From NCBI GenBank assembly GCA_002355495.1, contig AP017424.1, positions 62,001 to 126,000 of the forward strand: a stretch of DNA of 64,000 nucleotides, in the 5' to 3' direction. Every line of letters starts with the position of its first letter. The first letter of the stretch is position 1. The stretch is from Streptomyces laurentii. GTDB lineage: Bacteria > Actinomycetota > Actinomycetes > Streptomycetales > Streptomycetaceae. Both the position numbers and the translations under genes were made by a program. The notes beneath the pieces were generated by a model. The model saw only the letters and a list, made by a program, of their open reading frames with translations. It had not been told where the DNA came from and did no database searches. Shown here in pieces: positions 42,847 to 53,303 of the stretch.

Positions 42847-45758
42847 CTATTCGAGCAACTGTGCGTACGAGCCCATGGCCAGGGCGATGTCCGCCTGGGC
42901 CCAGAACCGGTGGTAGGTGAAGACGGGGGCGGCGCCGCCCGCCAGGTAGGCCTCGACCTTCGGCCAGGCCGGGTCGTTCTTGTAGAAGGAACGGATGGAG
43001 GCGAAGGTGGACGCGGAGTCGACCTTGTCGCCGTTGGGCATGGTGCCGGTCCAGCCGCTCGGCACGTACACGGGGTCGTCGAAGCGGTTGTAGTCGGCGC
43101 GGGTCTCCGGGACTGCGATGCCCAGCGCGTCCTGGTCGTGCGTCCACATGCCGTCGAGGAGGGCCTTGGCGACCCGCTTGGCGTCGGCGTTGCCGGACTT
43201 GGCCGCGTAGTAGGTCAGGGTCTTGGCGTACGCGGCGGCCACGCCGACGTCGTCGGTGTAGTCGGCGACGCTGACGTGCAGGCTCTTGTTGGCGCCGGGG
43301 CTGGTCGCGTTCCAGGTGTCGGGGGCGCCGCTCCACTGGAGGGTGGAGGGGATGCGGTAGGTGCCGTCGGGGTTGACCGTGGTCTTCGACAGCGCCCACG
43401 ACACCCACTTGTCGAGGACGGTCTTGGCCTGGGCGTCACCGGTCTGCTGGTAGTACTCGGCGACGCGCTCCATGGACCACGCCTGGAAGCCGAACCACTG
43501 GTTGGACGGCGGGTCGTGGTAGACGGGCTTCTCGTCGTAGAAGAGGCCGTGGAAGGTGGGGGTGCCGGCCGGCGGGGTGGCGTAGCGGCCCTGCCAGCTG
43601 TTGGTGGCGCCGCCCGCGATGGCGCCCTCGTCGGACTGCAGCCAGCGGTAGAACTCCAGCTGCCGGGTCAGGCTGGTCGCCCAGTCGGCCGCGCCCGTCG
43701 TGGACTTGGGCTTGAGCGGGGCGTAGCTGCTCAGCGCGTACGCGGCGAGCGGGTTCTGGTAGCCGCCGTGGGCGTGGCTGGAGCCGATGCGCCAGGCCCA
43801 GCCCGCGGAGGTGTCGGTGGCGCCGCCCCAGGCGTAGTACCAGGACAGCAGGTAGTGGGAGCTGTTCTTGCCGCTGCCGGCGGGGCAGGCGGCCGGGCCC
43901 ACGCAGTCGCCGGCCTTCTTGAAGTACTTGTCGAACAGGGCGTAGCGCAGGTAGTCGCCCATCTTGGCGGCCTTGCCCACGGTGCCGGCGACCTGGGCGC
44001 CCTTGCCCTGTTCCTTGGCCCAGACGTCGGCCCAGTAGGCGGCCTGGACGGCGCGGGCGTCGGCGTCCGGCGCGTTGGTGAACTTCCACTGCTTGGCGTA
44101 CGAGCTGTCGCCGGTGAACAGGTCGAGGTAGCCGTTCTTGCCGCCGTAGGTGAACGCGTCGCAGGTGGGGTGGGTGACGGTCTCCCAGACGGACTCCTGG
44201 GGGCCGCGCTGGAAGGTGTTGATGTACGAGGGGCCGGGCTTGGCGGGGCCGGCGGTACAGCTGCCGGGCGCGTTGCCGTAGCCGTAGGTGTTGTCGACGT
44301 CCTGGATCCAGTGCATCCCGTAGATGTCGTCGGTGCCGTACGCGCTCTTCAGTTCGGCGGCGAGCGGGTCGGAGCCGGCGGTCGCGGAGGAGTCGAGGCG
44401 CGCCGGGTACTGGGACGGCTCGTCCCATTCGGGCGCGTAGGTGGCGGGCTTGGAGGCGTTGTAGAAGGAGTTGGTGGGCTGGTCGGCGTGGGTCGGGATC
44501 ATGTACTTCTCAAGGGTGTCCCAGGCGCCGTTGAACTTGGTCCAGTCGCCGGTGACCTTGCCGTACATGGCCTGGAGCCAGACCAGGTAGCTGTACGCCT
44601 CCGAGGTCGTCTCGTGGCCGTAGTCGGGGGCCTCGACGATCAGGGTCTCGACGGAGTGGTACGGGATGCCCTGGGGCGAGAAGTAGCCGTTGGCCGGGTT
44701 GGTGATCTTCCCGTAGAGGTCGAGGAAGCGGGCCTCGTACGTGGAGTCCGCGGCCAGCTGGGTGGCGGTGACCTCGGCCTTCGTGTGGCCGGGGGCGGTC
44801 GCGGTGAACACGGCGGTGCCGGTGCCGGTCTGCGCGGCGGTGACGGTCACCTTCTGGGCGGTGTTCCAGTTCGCCGGGGTGAAGGTGAGGCTCGCGGGGC
44901 TCGCGGTGAGACCGGTGACACCGGAGGTGCGGGCGACGCTCACCGTGACGTTCGCGGCCGGCTGCGTGGACAGTTTCAGGTCGAAGGTGCTGCTCGTGCC
45001 CTGCCGTACGGAGAGCTGGGCCGGACTGGCGACGAGCGCGGGGCCGGCCGCCACGGTGATGCCCACGGGGGCGGACTCTCCGGTGGCGCCGAGGGAGTCG
45101 GACGCCTTGGCGTAGAGGGAGTGGGCGCCGGCCGGCAGGGAGCTCGCGTCGTAGGTGAAGGGGGCGGTGGTGTCGGTGCCGAGCAGGGTCGTGTCGCTGT
45201 AGAACTCGACCTTGCTCACGGTGGCGCCGTCGGCGGCGGCCGCGGTGGCGGCGAGCGGGACCGGGTCGCCCACGGTGTAGACGGCGCCGGCGGCCGGGCT
45301 GGTGAGGACGGTGACCGGGGCTGGTGGGCACCGGTGCAGGGGGTGCCGTTGACGCTGAAGGAGGTCGGCGCCGTGTTGGTGCCGGTGTACGCGAACTGGG
45401 CGCCGGCGGTGACGGCGGCGCCCGCGGCCACGGTGCGGTTCCAGTCGGCGGCTGTGACCGTGACGGTCTTGCCGGACTGGCTCCAGGTGCCGTTCCAGCC
45501 GTTGCTCAGGCGCTGGTCGCCCGCGTACGCGTAGCTCAGGGTCCAGCCGTCGAGCGCGGTGGTGGAGCGGTTGGTGAGGGTGACCTCGGCGGTGAAGCCG
45601 GAGCCCCAGTCGTTGGTGCTCTTGTAGTCGACGCTGCACTGCACGGCGGCAGCCGCCGTGGCGGGTGGTCCCGTGGCCAACAGGGCTGCGGGCAGGGCGA
45701 GTACGGCACTGAGCGCGGCGGTGAGCGCACCGCGCGACCGACGTGGTCGTGGTGGCAT
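42847..45758 (-). pseudogene. GH48 cellobiohydrolase with CBM2, split by a one-base frameshift
   Basis: Processive reducing-end exocellulase. Modules in order: signal peptide ([20 protein letters not shown]), CBM2 ([20 protein letters not shown] to SFSVNGTPC), an Ig-like domain ([20 protein letters not shown]), a second beta-sandwich linker domain ([20 protein letters not shown]) and the GH48 catalytic domain with the acid Glu in [16 protein letters not shown]. The CBM2 and the rest are in different frames: at about 45320 GCCCACC needs one more C to read [11 protein letters not shown]. The ATG at 45758 follows GAGGAG. A CebR box lies 91 bp upstream. Otherwise intact, so the shift may be a sequencing error. 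Confidence 0.86.
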
Positions 45759-45848
45759 GGCGTGGTTCTCCTCGCGGCTCGGATAGCGGGGGGGGGTGGG
45801 GCCGGCGCCGGCCGGTCGTACGGGCGGCACGGTCAAGCTCTGAACCAG

Positions 45849-45862
45849 TGGGAGCGCTCCCA
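45849..45862. promoter_or_regulatory. CebR box (GH48 side)
   Basis: TGGGAGCGCTCCCA, the perfect 14-bp palindrome recognised by the cellobiose repressor CebR, upstream of the GH48 gene. Confidence 0.88.
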
Positions 45863-45978
45863 CTGTGCAGAACGGGGAACAGCCCGTCAAGACAGCCGAA
45901 GAGTCGAAGACAGCCTCGGTGAAAATTCACCAACTCCCTTTTGCTTCAGTGGTGTTGGCGCTACGGTCACCGGACCAG

Positions 45979-45992
45979 TGGGAGCGATTCCA
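45979..45992. promoter_or_regulatory. CebR box (GH5 side), two mismatches
   Basis: TGGGAGCGATTCCA, 48 bp upstream of the GH5 start. The left half is perfect and the right half has two changes. Confidence 0.75.
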
Positions 45993-46039
45993 TCCCGTCG
46001 GCACCCCGTCTCGGGGTGTCCTCGCCGTGAGGATCGCTC

Positions 46040-47605
46040 ATGCGACATCCCCCACGTCTGCCGGCGCTGCTCGCGGGAGCGGCGCTCACGGCGGCGAGCA
46101 CCGCTCTCGTTCTCTCGGGTGTGGCCTCAGGAGCCGCGGCCGCACCCACCTGCACCGTGGCGTACCGCGTCGTCGGCGAGTGGGCCGACGGCTTCCAGGG
46201 CGAGGTCACCCTCACCAACGACAGCACGGCGCTGGACGGCTGGCGCCTCGGCTTCGACTTTCCGGCCGGCCAGCACGTGAACCAGGGCTGGGGCGGAAAG
46301 TGGTCCCAGTCCGCGGCGTCCGTGACCGTCGTGAACGAGAGCTGGAACGGCGCGCTCGCCACCGGGGCGAGTGTGACCGCCGGGTTCGTCGCGTCCTGGT
46401 CCGGGAGCAATCCGGCGCCCGGCGCCTTCACGCTCGACGGTTCGGCCTGCGCGACGACGCCAGGTCCGACCCCCACCCCTGCCCCCACGCCCACACCCAC
46501 CGCCCCGACCACCCCTCCCACGAACCCGCCGACCACACCCCCGACGACTCCCCCGACCACACCGCCCACCACACCGCCCCCGGCCGGCGGCGCGCCCGAG
46601 CTGGGCGTCACCGGCAACCGGCTGACCGACCAGAAGGGCGCCACCCGCCGGCTGCTCGGCGTGAACCGCTCCGGCGGCGAGTTCATGTGCGTACAGGGAC
46701 GCGGCATCTTCGACGGTCCCGTCGACGACGCCTCGATCCGCGCCATCGCCGACTGGAAGGCCGATGCCGTCCGCATTCCGCTGAACGAGGAGTGCTGGCT
46801 GGGCCTGGACAACGTCAAGCCCGAGTACGGCGGGACGGTGTACGTCTCGGCGGTCAAGGACCTGGTGAGCCGGGTGCTCGCTCAGGGCATGACCCCGATC
46901 GTCGAACTGCACTGGACGTACGGCCAGTACACCGGCAACTCCGCGGGCTGCTCCGACGTCCACGCGAGCTGCCAGAAGCCGATGCCGGACGCCCGGTACA
47001 CCCCGGCGTTCTGGACCTCGGTCGCCGACACCTTCAAGAACGACCGGCGGGTGGTCTTCGACCTGTTCAACGAGCCGTACCCGGACCGGGCCACGCCCAC
47101 CACCGCCCAGGCATGGACCTGCTGGCGCGACGGCGGGACCTGCCCCGGCATCGGCTACGAGGTCGCCGGCATGCAGGACCTGGTGGACGCGGTCCGCGCG
47201 ACCGGGGCACGCAATGTGCTCCTGGTGCCCGGGCTCGCCTACTCCAACGACCTGAGCCAGTGGCTCACGTACGCCCCCACCGACCCGGCGGGCAGCATCG
47301 CCGCCGCCTGGCACGTCTACAACTTCAACTCCTGTGTGAACGAGACGTGCTGGGACTCCCAGCTCGCCCCGGTCGCCGCCCGTGTCCCCCTGATCGCGGG
47401 CGAGATCGGCGAGAACACTTGCGGGCACGGCTTCACCGACCGCGTCATGGCGTGGTTCGACGAGCACGGCCTGTCCTACCTGGGCTGGACCTGGAACACC
47501 TGGGACTGCTCCTCCGGGCCCGCCCTGATCACCTCGTACGACGGAACCCCCACCGCATTCGGCACCGGGCTGCGCGACCACCTGCGCGGCCTGAACGGAC
47601 AATGA
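46040..47605 (+). CDS. GH5 endoglucanase with N-terminal CBM2
   Basis: A secreted enzyme of 521 residues. Modules: signal peptide (LLAGAALTAASTALVLSGVA), CBM2 (about 37-137), a Pro/Thr-rich linker (TTPPTTPPTTPP), and a GH5 catalytic domain (about 200-515). The acid/base Glu is in VFDLFNEPYP and the nucleophile Glu in PLIAGEIGEN. It cuts internal beta-1,4-glucan bonds. It is co-transcribed with the GH6 gene, whose nearest in-frame ATG overlaps its stop (ATGA). A CebR box precedes it. Confidence 0.93.
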   Translation: MRHPPRLPALLAGAALTAASTALVLSGVASGAAAAPTCTVAYRVVGEWADGFQGEVTLTNDSTALDGWRLGFDFPAGQHVNQGWGGKWSQSAASVTVVNESWNGALATGASVTAGFVASWSGSNPAPGAFTLDGSACATTPGPTPTPAPTPTPTAPTTPPTNPPTTPPTTPPTTPPTTPPPAGGAPELGVTGNRLTDQKGATRRLLGVNRSGGEFMCVQGRGIFDGPVDDASIRAIADWKADAVRIPLNEECWLGLDNVKPEYGGTVYVSAVKDLVSRVLAQGMTPIVELHWTYGQYTGNSAGCSDVHASCQKPMPDARYTPAFWTSVADTFKNDRRVVFDLFNEPYPDRATPTTAQAWTCWRDGGTCPGIGYEVAGMQDLVDAVRATGARNVLLVPGLAYSNDLSQWLTYAPTDPAGSIAAAWHVYNFNSCVNETCWDSQLAPVAARVPLIAGEIGENTCGHGFTDRVMAWFDEHGLSYLGWTWNTWDCSSGPALITSYDGTPTAFGTGLRDHLRGLNGQ

Positions 47606-47622
47606 AAGGGACACTCACCCCC

Positions 47623-49353
47623 ATGAGCCGCACAACCAGCCGCACCGCACTGCTCGCGGCCCTCGGCCTGATCACGGCGACCGGCGCGACAGCGACCGTG
47701 ATCGGCGCGACCACCGCGGGCGCCGCGACCCCGGGCTGCCGGGTCGACTACCAGATCGCCAGCCAGTGGGACGCCGGCTTCGGCGCCAACGTGACCGTCA
47801 CCAACACCGGCGACCCGCTCTCCTCCTGGAACCTGGAGTGGACCTTCGCCGGGAACCAGAAGGTCACCCAGAGCTGGAGCACCACCCTCACCCAGTCCGG
47901 CGCGAACGTGAGCGCGAAGAACGCCTCGTACAACGGGTCGCTCGGCACGGGCGGCTCGACGTCCTTCGGCTTCAACGCGTCGTACTCCGGGACCAACGCG
48001 ATACCGACGAGCTTCACGCTGAACGGTGTCGCCTGCAACGGCGCGACCCCGCCCACCACTCCCCCGACGACCCCGCCGACCACCACCCCGCCGCCCGCGG
48101 GCAGCAAGGCCGACAACCCGTACGCCGGGGCGAAGGTGTACGTGAACCCGGAGTGGTCCGCCCACGCGGCGGCCGAGCCCGGCGGCAGCCGGGTGTCGAA
48201 CCAGCCCACCGGCGTGTGGCTGGACCGGATCGCGGCCATCGAGGGCTCGTCGTCCTCCATGGGCCTGCGGGCCCACCTCGACGAGGCGCTGAAGCAGAAG
48301 GGCAGCGGCGAGCTGGTCGTCCAGCTGGTCATCTACGACCTGCCCGGCCGGGACTGCTCCGCGCTCGCCTCCAACGGCGAACTCGGCCCGACGGAGATCG
48401 ACAAGTACAAGACGCAGTACATCGACCCGATCGCGGCGATCCTCGGCGACGCGAAGTACGCGGGTCTGCGGATCGTCACCACGGTCGAGATCGACTCGCT
48501 GCCGAACCTCGTCACCAACGTCTCGGGCCGCGACACGGCGGTCGCGAACTGCGACACGATGAAGGCGAACGGCAACTACGTCAAGGGCGTCGGCTACGCG
48601 CTGGCCAAGTTCGGCGCGATCAAGAACGTCTACAACTACATCGACGCCGGTCACCACGGCTGGCTGGGCTGGGACGACAACCTGGGGCCGTCGGCGGAGA
48701 TGTTCAAGACCGCGGCGACCGCCGAGGGTTCGACCCTCGCCAACGTCCACGGCTTCATCGTGAACACGGCCAACTACAACACCCTGAAGGAGGACAACTT
48801 CAAGATCGACGACACGGTGAACGGGGTCTCCGTGCGCCAGTCGAAGTGGGTGGACTGGAACCGCTACGTCGACGAGCTGTCGTACGCCCAGGGGATGCGC
48901 GACAAGCTGGTCTCGATCGGCTTCGACTCGAAGATCGGCATGCTGATCGACACCTCCCGCAACGGCTGGGGCGGCACCGCGCGCCCGACCGGCCCCGGGG
49001 CGACCACCAGTGTCGACACGTACGTGAACGGCGGGAAGTACGACCGGCGGATCCACACCGGCAACTGGTGCAATCAGTCCGGGGCGGGCCTCGGCGAGCG
49101 GCCCAAGGCGGCGCCGGCCGCGGGCATCGACGCCTACGTGTGGATGAAGCCCCCGGGCGAGTCCGACGGCTCCAGCAAGGAGATCCCCAACAACGAGGGG
49201 AAGGGCTTCGACCGGATGTGCGACCCGACGTACACCGGCAACGTCCGCAACGGCAACAACCCGTCGGGGGCGCTCCCGGACGCGCCGGTCTCGGGCAAGT
49301 GGTTCTCGGCCCAGTTCCAGGAGCTGATGAAGAACGCCTACCCGGCGCTGTGA
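47623..49353 (+). CDS. GH6 cellobiohydrolase with N-terminal CBM2
   Basis: A secreted enzyme of 576 residues. A signal peptide (LLAALGLITATGATATVIGA) leads into CBM2 (about 35-135, CRVDYQIASQWDAGFGANVT), a TPPTTPP linker, and a GH6 domain (about 160-575). The catalytic acid Asp is in EIDSLPNLVTN; HHGWLGWDDN, IDTSRNGWGG and YVWMKPPGESDGSS are also typical. It releases cellobiose from the non-reducing end. The start is ATG 47623; ATG 47602 overlaps the GH5 stop and is possible. With GH48 and GH5 it forms a complete synergistic set. Confidence 0.93.
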   Translation: MSRTTSRTALLAALGLITATGATATVIGATTAGAATPGCRVDYQIASQWDAGFGANVTVTNTGDPLSSWNLEWTFAGNQKVTQSWSTTLTQSGANVSAKNASYNGSLGTGGSTSFGFNASYSGTNAIPTSFTLNGVACNGATPPTTPPTTPPTTTPPPAGSKADNPYAGAKVYVNPEWSAHAAAEPGGSRVSNQPTGVWLDRIAAIEGSSSSMGLRAHLDEALKQKGSGELVVQLVIYDLPGRDCSALASNGELGPTEIDKYKTQYIDPIAAILGDAKYAGLRIVTTVEIDSLPNLVTNVSGRDTAVANCDTMKANGNYVKGVGYALAKFGAIKNVYNYIDAGHHGWLGWDDNLGPSAEMFKTAATAEGSTLANVHGFIVNTANYNTLKEDNFKIDDTVNGVSVRQSKWVDWNRYVDELSYAQGMRDKLVSIGFDSKIGMLIDTSRNGWGGTARPTGPGATTSVDTYVNGGKYDRRIHTGNWCNQSGAGLGERPKAAPAAGIDAYVWMKPPGESDGSSKEIPNNEGKGFDRMCDPTYTGNVRNGNNPSGALPDAPVSGKWFSAQFQELMKNAYPAL

Positions 49354-49389
49354 CGCGCCGCTGACCGGGCCTTCGGGTCCGAGGGGGAC

Positions 49390-49424
49390 GGGCGGGCCGG
49401 AGCCGTACGCGCTCCGGCCCGCCC
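49390..49424. terminator. Strong bidirectional terminator
   Basis: GGGCGGGCCGGAGC pairs perfectly with GCTCCGGCCCGCCC (14 bp) around a 7-base loop. It separates the cellulase operon from the convergent cebR. Confidence 0.82.
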
Positions 49425-49553
49425 GGGCCGTAGACGCACCGGGTGTACGGGTCGGTCACGGCCGGGTGCGTACGGTCGGCCCGTTCACCGGGTCCGGCCC
49501 GCCCGGGCACGCCCGGCCCCATACGCCACACCCGTCCCGTACGTAACGTTTCC

Positions 49554-50582
49554 TCAGGAAGACTCCCGGACCACCAGCTCCGTCGGCAGCACCCGGTTCC
49601 CCTCGGGGCCGGCCGCACCCGGAGCACCCAGCTCCGCCAGCAGCATCCGGGCCATGGTGCGACCCATCTCGGCGATGGGCTGGCGCACGCTGGTGAGCGG
49701 CGGATCCATCAGCCGGGCGACGGCCGAGTCGTCGACGCCGACGAGCGCGACGTCCTCGGGGACGCGCCGGCCGCACTCGCGCAGCACACCGCGCGCACCG
49801 GCGGCCATGACGTCGGAGGCGGCGAAGACGGCGTCCAGGTCGGGCGCCCGCTCCAGCAGGACGCGCATCGCGCGCCGGCCGCCCTCCTCGGTGAAGTCGC
49901 CAGTGGCGACGAGGAGTTCGTCGGCCTCCAGACCGGCTGCGGCGATGCCCTCGCGATAGCCGTCGAGCCGGGCCCGGGCCACGTACATGTCGAGGGGGCC
50001 GCTGATGGTCGCTATCCGGCGGCGGCCGCGGCCGGCGAGATGGGCGACGGCGGCCCGGCCGGCGCCCGCGTTGTCGGAGTCGACCCAGGCGGCGGGCTCG
50101 TCGGCGCTGCGCCGGCCGTTGAGGACGACGGGCAGGCCGAGTTCACGCACGCGCTCGGGCAGCGGGTCGTCGGCGTGCACCGAGGCGAGCAGCACCCCGT
50201 CCACCCGCTGGGCGGCCAGGTACTGCTCGAAGCGCTGCCGCTCCCGTTCGGTCCGGACCAGCGTCAGCAGCAACTGTTTGTCGGACTCGCCGAGTTCGGC
50301 GCTGATGCCGCGGATGATGTCCAGGAAGTAGGGCTCGGCGAACAGCCGGGCCTCGGTCTCGGGGATGACCAGGGCTACGGCGTCGGTCCGGCTGCCCGCG
50401 AGCGCGCGGGCCGCCTGGTTGGGTACGTAGCCCAGCTCCGCTATCGCCCGGCCGACGGCCTCGCGGGCCTGTTCGCTCACCCGGGGCGAGCCGTTGATGA
50501 CCCGGGACACCGTCCCCCGGCCGACGCCGGCCCGGGCCGCGACCTGCTCCAGCGTGGGCCTGCTCCTGTGCCGTCCGCTCAC
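49554..50582 (-). CDS. cebR: CebR: LacI-family cellobiose-responsive repressor
   Basis: The protein has 342 residues. The LacI helix-turn-helix (TLEQVAARAGVGRGTVSRVI, NGSPRVSEQAREAVGRAIAE, LGYVPNQAARAL) precedes a periplasmic-binding-like effector domain (DGVLLASVHADDPLPERV, VALVGVDDSAVARLMDPPLT). CebR binds TGGGAGCGCTCCCA and is released by cello-oligosaccharides. It is divergent from cebEFG. Its GTG follows GAGGGGAG. Four good boxes in the window are its expected targets. Confidence 0.92.
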   Translation of the reverse strand: MSGRHRSRPTLEQVAARAGVGRGTVSRVINGSPRVSEQAREAVGRAIAELGYVPNQAARALAGSRTDAVALVIPETEARLFAEPYFLDIIRGISAELGESDKQLLLTLVRTERERQRFEQYLAAQRVDGVLLASVHADDPLPERVRELGLPVVLNGRRSADEPAAWVDSDNAGAGRAAVAHLAGRGRRRIATISGPLDMYVARARLDGYREGIAAAGLEADELLVATGDFTEEGGRRAMRVLLERAPDLDAVFAASDVMAAGARGVLRECGRRVPEDVALVGVDDSAVARLMDPPLTSVRQPIAEMGRTMARMLLAELGAPGAAGPEGNRVLPTELVVRESS

Positions 50583-50697
50583 GACTTCGTACTCCCCTCG
50601 TGCGGCATCACCCCCCGGGATCCGAGCGGCGATTCAGGTCAAGATAGGCCACACCCCTGAACCCGTCGCACACGGTGCCGGTCGGCGACCGAGACAA

Positions 50698-50711
50698 TGG
50701 GAGCGCTCCCA
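50698..50711. promoter_or_regulatory. CebR box 1 in cebR-cebE region
   Basis: TGGGAGCGCTCCCA, perfect palindrome, 116 bp from the cebR start and 173 bp from cebE. Well placed for autoregulation of cebR. Confidence 0.88.
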
Positions 50712-50821
50712 CACCCGTTCCGTCAAGCCGGGAACCGGCCCTGGCGATCCGTCACGACGAATCCGTGTGCACATCTTGACACTGCCGCCCGACAGGCAGG
50801 AACCTTCCGGCTACGGCGATG

Positions 50822-50835
50822 TGGGAGCGCTCCCA
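50822..50835. promoter_or_regulatory. CebR box 2 in cebR-cebE region
   Basis: TGGGAGCGCTCCCA, perfect palindrome, 49 bp upstream of the cebE ATG. Confidence 0.9.
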
Positions 50836-50883
50836 CCAGCGTACGACGAGCACCACCCCTGGCATCGGGACGAGGAGAGTGGC

Positions 50884-52203
50884 ATGCGCACAACCAGCGG
50901 CAGACGGGCTTTGGCGGCCCTGGCCGCCCTGGCGGCCGGTACGGCCCTGCTCACGGGCTGCGGAGGCGACGACGGCGGCGAGTCCGCCGACGGAAAGATC
51001 GAACTGCGGGTCGGGACCTACGGCTCGTTCGGCTTCGACGACAAGACCGGCGCCAAGCTCTACGCCGAGTACATGAAGTCGCATCCGAACATCAAGATCG
51101 TCGAGTCGAACGTCTCCGACGGTCAGAAGTACTGGGACACCCTGAAGCTGCGGCTCTCGCGCGGCAGCGGGCTGGCCGACATCCAGGCGGTCGAGGTGGG
51201 CTACATCGCCGAGGCGACCAGCCCCACGATGGCGAGCAAGTGGGTCGACCTGTCCAAGAACGGCGGGGCCGACATCGGCTCCTTCCTGGACTGGAAGGTC
51301 AAGCAGGCCACCACGCCCGACGGCGCGGTGATCGGACTCGGCACCGACATAGGGCCGATGGCGATCTGCTACAACAAGGACCTCTTCGCCAAGGCCGGGC
51401 TGCCCACCGACCGGGAGCAGGTCGGCAAGCTGTGGGCGGGCGACTGGGGCAAGTTCCTGCAGACCGGGAAGGACTACCAGAAGAAGGCGCCCAAGGGCAC
51501 CGCCTTCCACGACTCGGCGAGCGGCCTGTTCAACGCCGTCGTCAACAGCGAGCCGGAGCAGTACGCGGACGCGAACGGCAAGTTGATCTGGGAGACCAGC
51601 TCCGGCGTGAAGAAGGCCTGGGACACCGCCGTCGGGGCGGCGCAGAGCGGCATCACCGCCAAGCTGCGCCAGTTCGACGAGAAGGGCACCTGGAACGCGG
51701 GCTTCAAGAACTCCAAGTTCGCGACGATCGCCTGCCCGAGCTGGATGACCGGCATCATCAAGGACCAGGCCGGCGCCGCCAACCAGGGCAAGTGGGACAT
51801 CGCCGCGCCGCCGGTCGCGGGCAACTGGGGCGGTTCCTTCCTCGCCGTGCCGAAGGCGGGCAAGCACACCAAGGAGGCCGCCGAGCTGGCCGCCTGGCTG
51901 ACCGCCCCCGCGCAGGCGGCCAAGGTGTTCAAGGTCAACGGAAACATCCCGTCCGCCAAGGACGCGCTCACCTCACCCGAAGTGACCGGCGCGAAGATGC
52001 CGTACTTCGGTGACACCCCGGTCGGGCAGATCTACGCGTCCGCCGCGGCGGGCATCCGGCCCGCGCCGATCAGCCGCTACGACGGCCAGGTGAAGACCTT
52101 CCTCACCGACAACGGCATCCTCGACATCGAACAGCGCGGCACCGACCCGGCGAAGGCCTGGGACAACGTGCGGAACCTGGTCGACGACAAGATCGACCAG
52201 TAG
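50884..52203 (+). CDS. cebE: CebE: cellobiose/cellotriose-binding lipoprotein
   Basis: A 439-residue ABC-transporter solute-binding protein. The lipoprotein signal ends in the lipobox LLTGC (Cys near 23). The mature part is a sugar-binding family 1 fold (LRVGTYGSFGFDDKTGAKLY, KYWDTLKLRLSRGSGLADIQ, WDIAAPPVAGNWGGSFLAVP). It captures cello-oligosaccharides outside the membrane for CebFG. It is the first gene of cebEFG-bglC, under a perfect CebR box. Confidence 0.93.
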   Translation: MRTTSGRRALAALAALAAGTALLTGCGGDDGGESADGKIELRVGTYGSFGFDDKTGAKLYAEYMKSHPNIKIVESNVSDGQKYWDTLKLRLSRGSGLADIQAVEVGYIAEATSPTMASKWVDLSKNGGADIGSFLDWKVKQATTPDGAVIGLGTDIGPMAICYNKDLFAKAGLPTDREQVGKLWAGDWGKFLQTGKDYQKKAPKGTAFHDSASGLFNAVVNSEPEQYADANGKLIWETSSGVKKAWDTAVGAAQSGITAKLRQFDEKGTWNAGFKNSKFATIACPSWMTGIIKDQAGAANQGKWDIAAPPVAGNWGGSFLAVPKAGKHTKEAAELAAWLTAPAQAAKVFKVNGNIPSAKDALTSPEVTGAKMPYFGDTPVGQIYASAAAGIRPAPISRYDGQVKTFLTDNGILDIEQRGTDPAKAWDNVRNLVDDKIDQ

Positions 52204-52292
52204 GAGCGGGCGGCGGGGCTCCCCCGCACCCGGCCGGAGCCCCGCCCCCGCTCCCCTTGGTCCCCTACGCACCGACCCGGAAGGACGCCCCC

Positions 52293-53300
52293 GTGGCCAC
52301 CTCCGTATCCGCGCGGGACGGCGGCCCCCCGTCGCCCGACGCGCCGCCCTCCCGGCCCCGGCCGGCCCGGTCCGAGGACGCCGCCCGGCGCCGCGGCCGG
52401 CTGCACCGCTGGGACGTGAAGGCGGCCCCGTACCTCTTCGTCTCCCCCTTCTTCCTCACCTTCGCCGCGTTCGGTCTCTTCCCCCTGCTCTACACCGGAT
52501 GGCTCTCGCTCAACCGGGTGGAACTGGGCGGCGATCCGCAGTGGAAGGGCCTGGAGAACTACACCGACCTGGCGACCAGCGAGTTCTTCTGGAACGCACT
52601 GCTCAACACCTTCACCATCGGCGTCATCTCGACCGTGCCGCAGCTGATGATGGCGCTCGGCCTGGCGCAGCTGCTCAACACCAAGCTGCGGGGCCGCGGT
52701 TTCTTCCGGGTCGCGGTCCTCGCCCCGTACGCGACCTCCATCGCCGCCGCCACCCTGGTCTTCGCCCAGCTCTTCAACACCGACTACGGCCTGATCAACT
52801 CGGCGCTCGGCTGGGCGGGTCTCGGCCCGGTCGACTGGGAGTCGTCCAAGTGGCCCGCCCAGATAGCCATTTCGGTGATCGTGATCTGGCGCTGGACCGG
52901 CTACAACGCGCTCATCTACCTGGCCGCGATGCAGGCCGTGCCGCACGATCTGTACGAGGCGGCCGCCCTCGACGGGGCCACGCGCTGGCGCCAGTTCGTG
53001 AGCGTGACGATCCCCTCGATCCGGCCCACGATCCTGTTCACCATCGTCGTGTCCACCATCGGCTCCACCCAGCTGTTCGGTGAACCGATGCTGTACGGCG
53101 GCAGCCTGGGCATCTCGGGCGGCAGCGGCAACCAGTACCAGACACTGAGCCTGCTCATGTACGAGAAGGGCTGGGTGACCGGCGCCCTCGGCCAGGCCTC
53201 GGCGATCGCCTGGGTGATGCTGCTGCTCCTGCTGCTCCTCGGCGCCGGGCGCGTGCTCGTCGCCCGCGCCCGCGCCCGCCGTACGAAGCTGGAGGGCTGA
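52293..53300 (+). CDS. cebF: CebF: cellobiose ABC transporter permease
   Basis: A 335-residue inner-membrane permease with about six helices. The EAA cytoplasmic loop (DLYEAAALDGATRWRQFVSV TIP) contacts the ATPase. An unusually long Pro/Arg-rich N terminus (about 55 residues) precedes the first helix. The GTG at 52293 follows GGAAGGA. The operon has no ATPase gene; in Streptomyces the shared MsiK ATPase energises this system. Confidence 0.92.
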   Translation: MATSVSARDGGPPSPDAPPSRPRPARSEDAARRRGRLHRWDVKAAPYLFVSPFFLTFAAFGLFPLLYTGWLSLNRVELGGDPQWKGLENYTDLATSEFFWNALLNTFTIGVISTVPQLMMALGLAQLLNTKLRGRGFFRVAVLAPYATSIAAATLVFAQLFNTDYGLINSALGWAGLGPVDWESSKWPAQIAISVIVIWRWTGYNALIYLAAMQAVPHDLYEAAALDGATRWRQFVSVTIPSIRPTILFTIVVSTIGSTQLFGEPMLYGGSLGISGGSGNQYQTLSLLMYEKGWVTGALGQASAIAWVMLLLLLLLGAGRVLVARARARRTKLEG

Positions 53301-53303
53301 CCC

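Noticed and set aside
42388..45534. 1048-codon plus-strand frame opposite the GH48 gene
   Set aside because: Val/Gly-rich antisense shadow; the minus strand has GH48 and CBM2 motifs.
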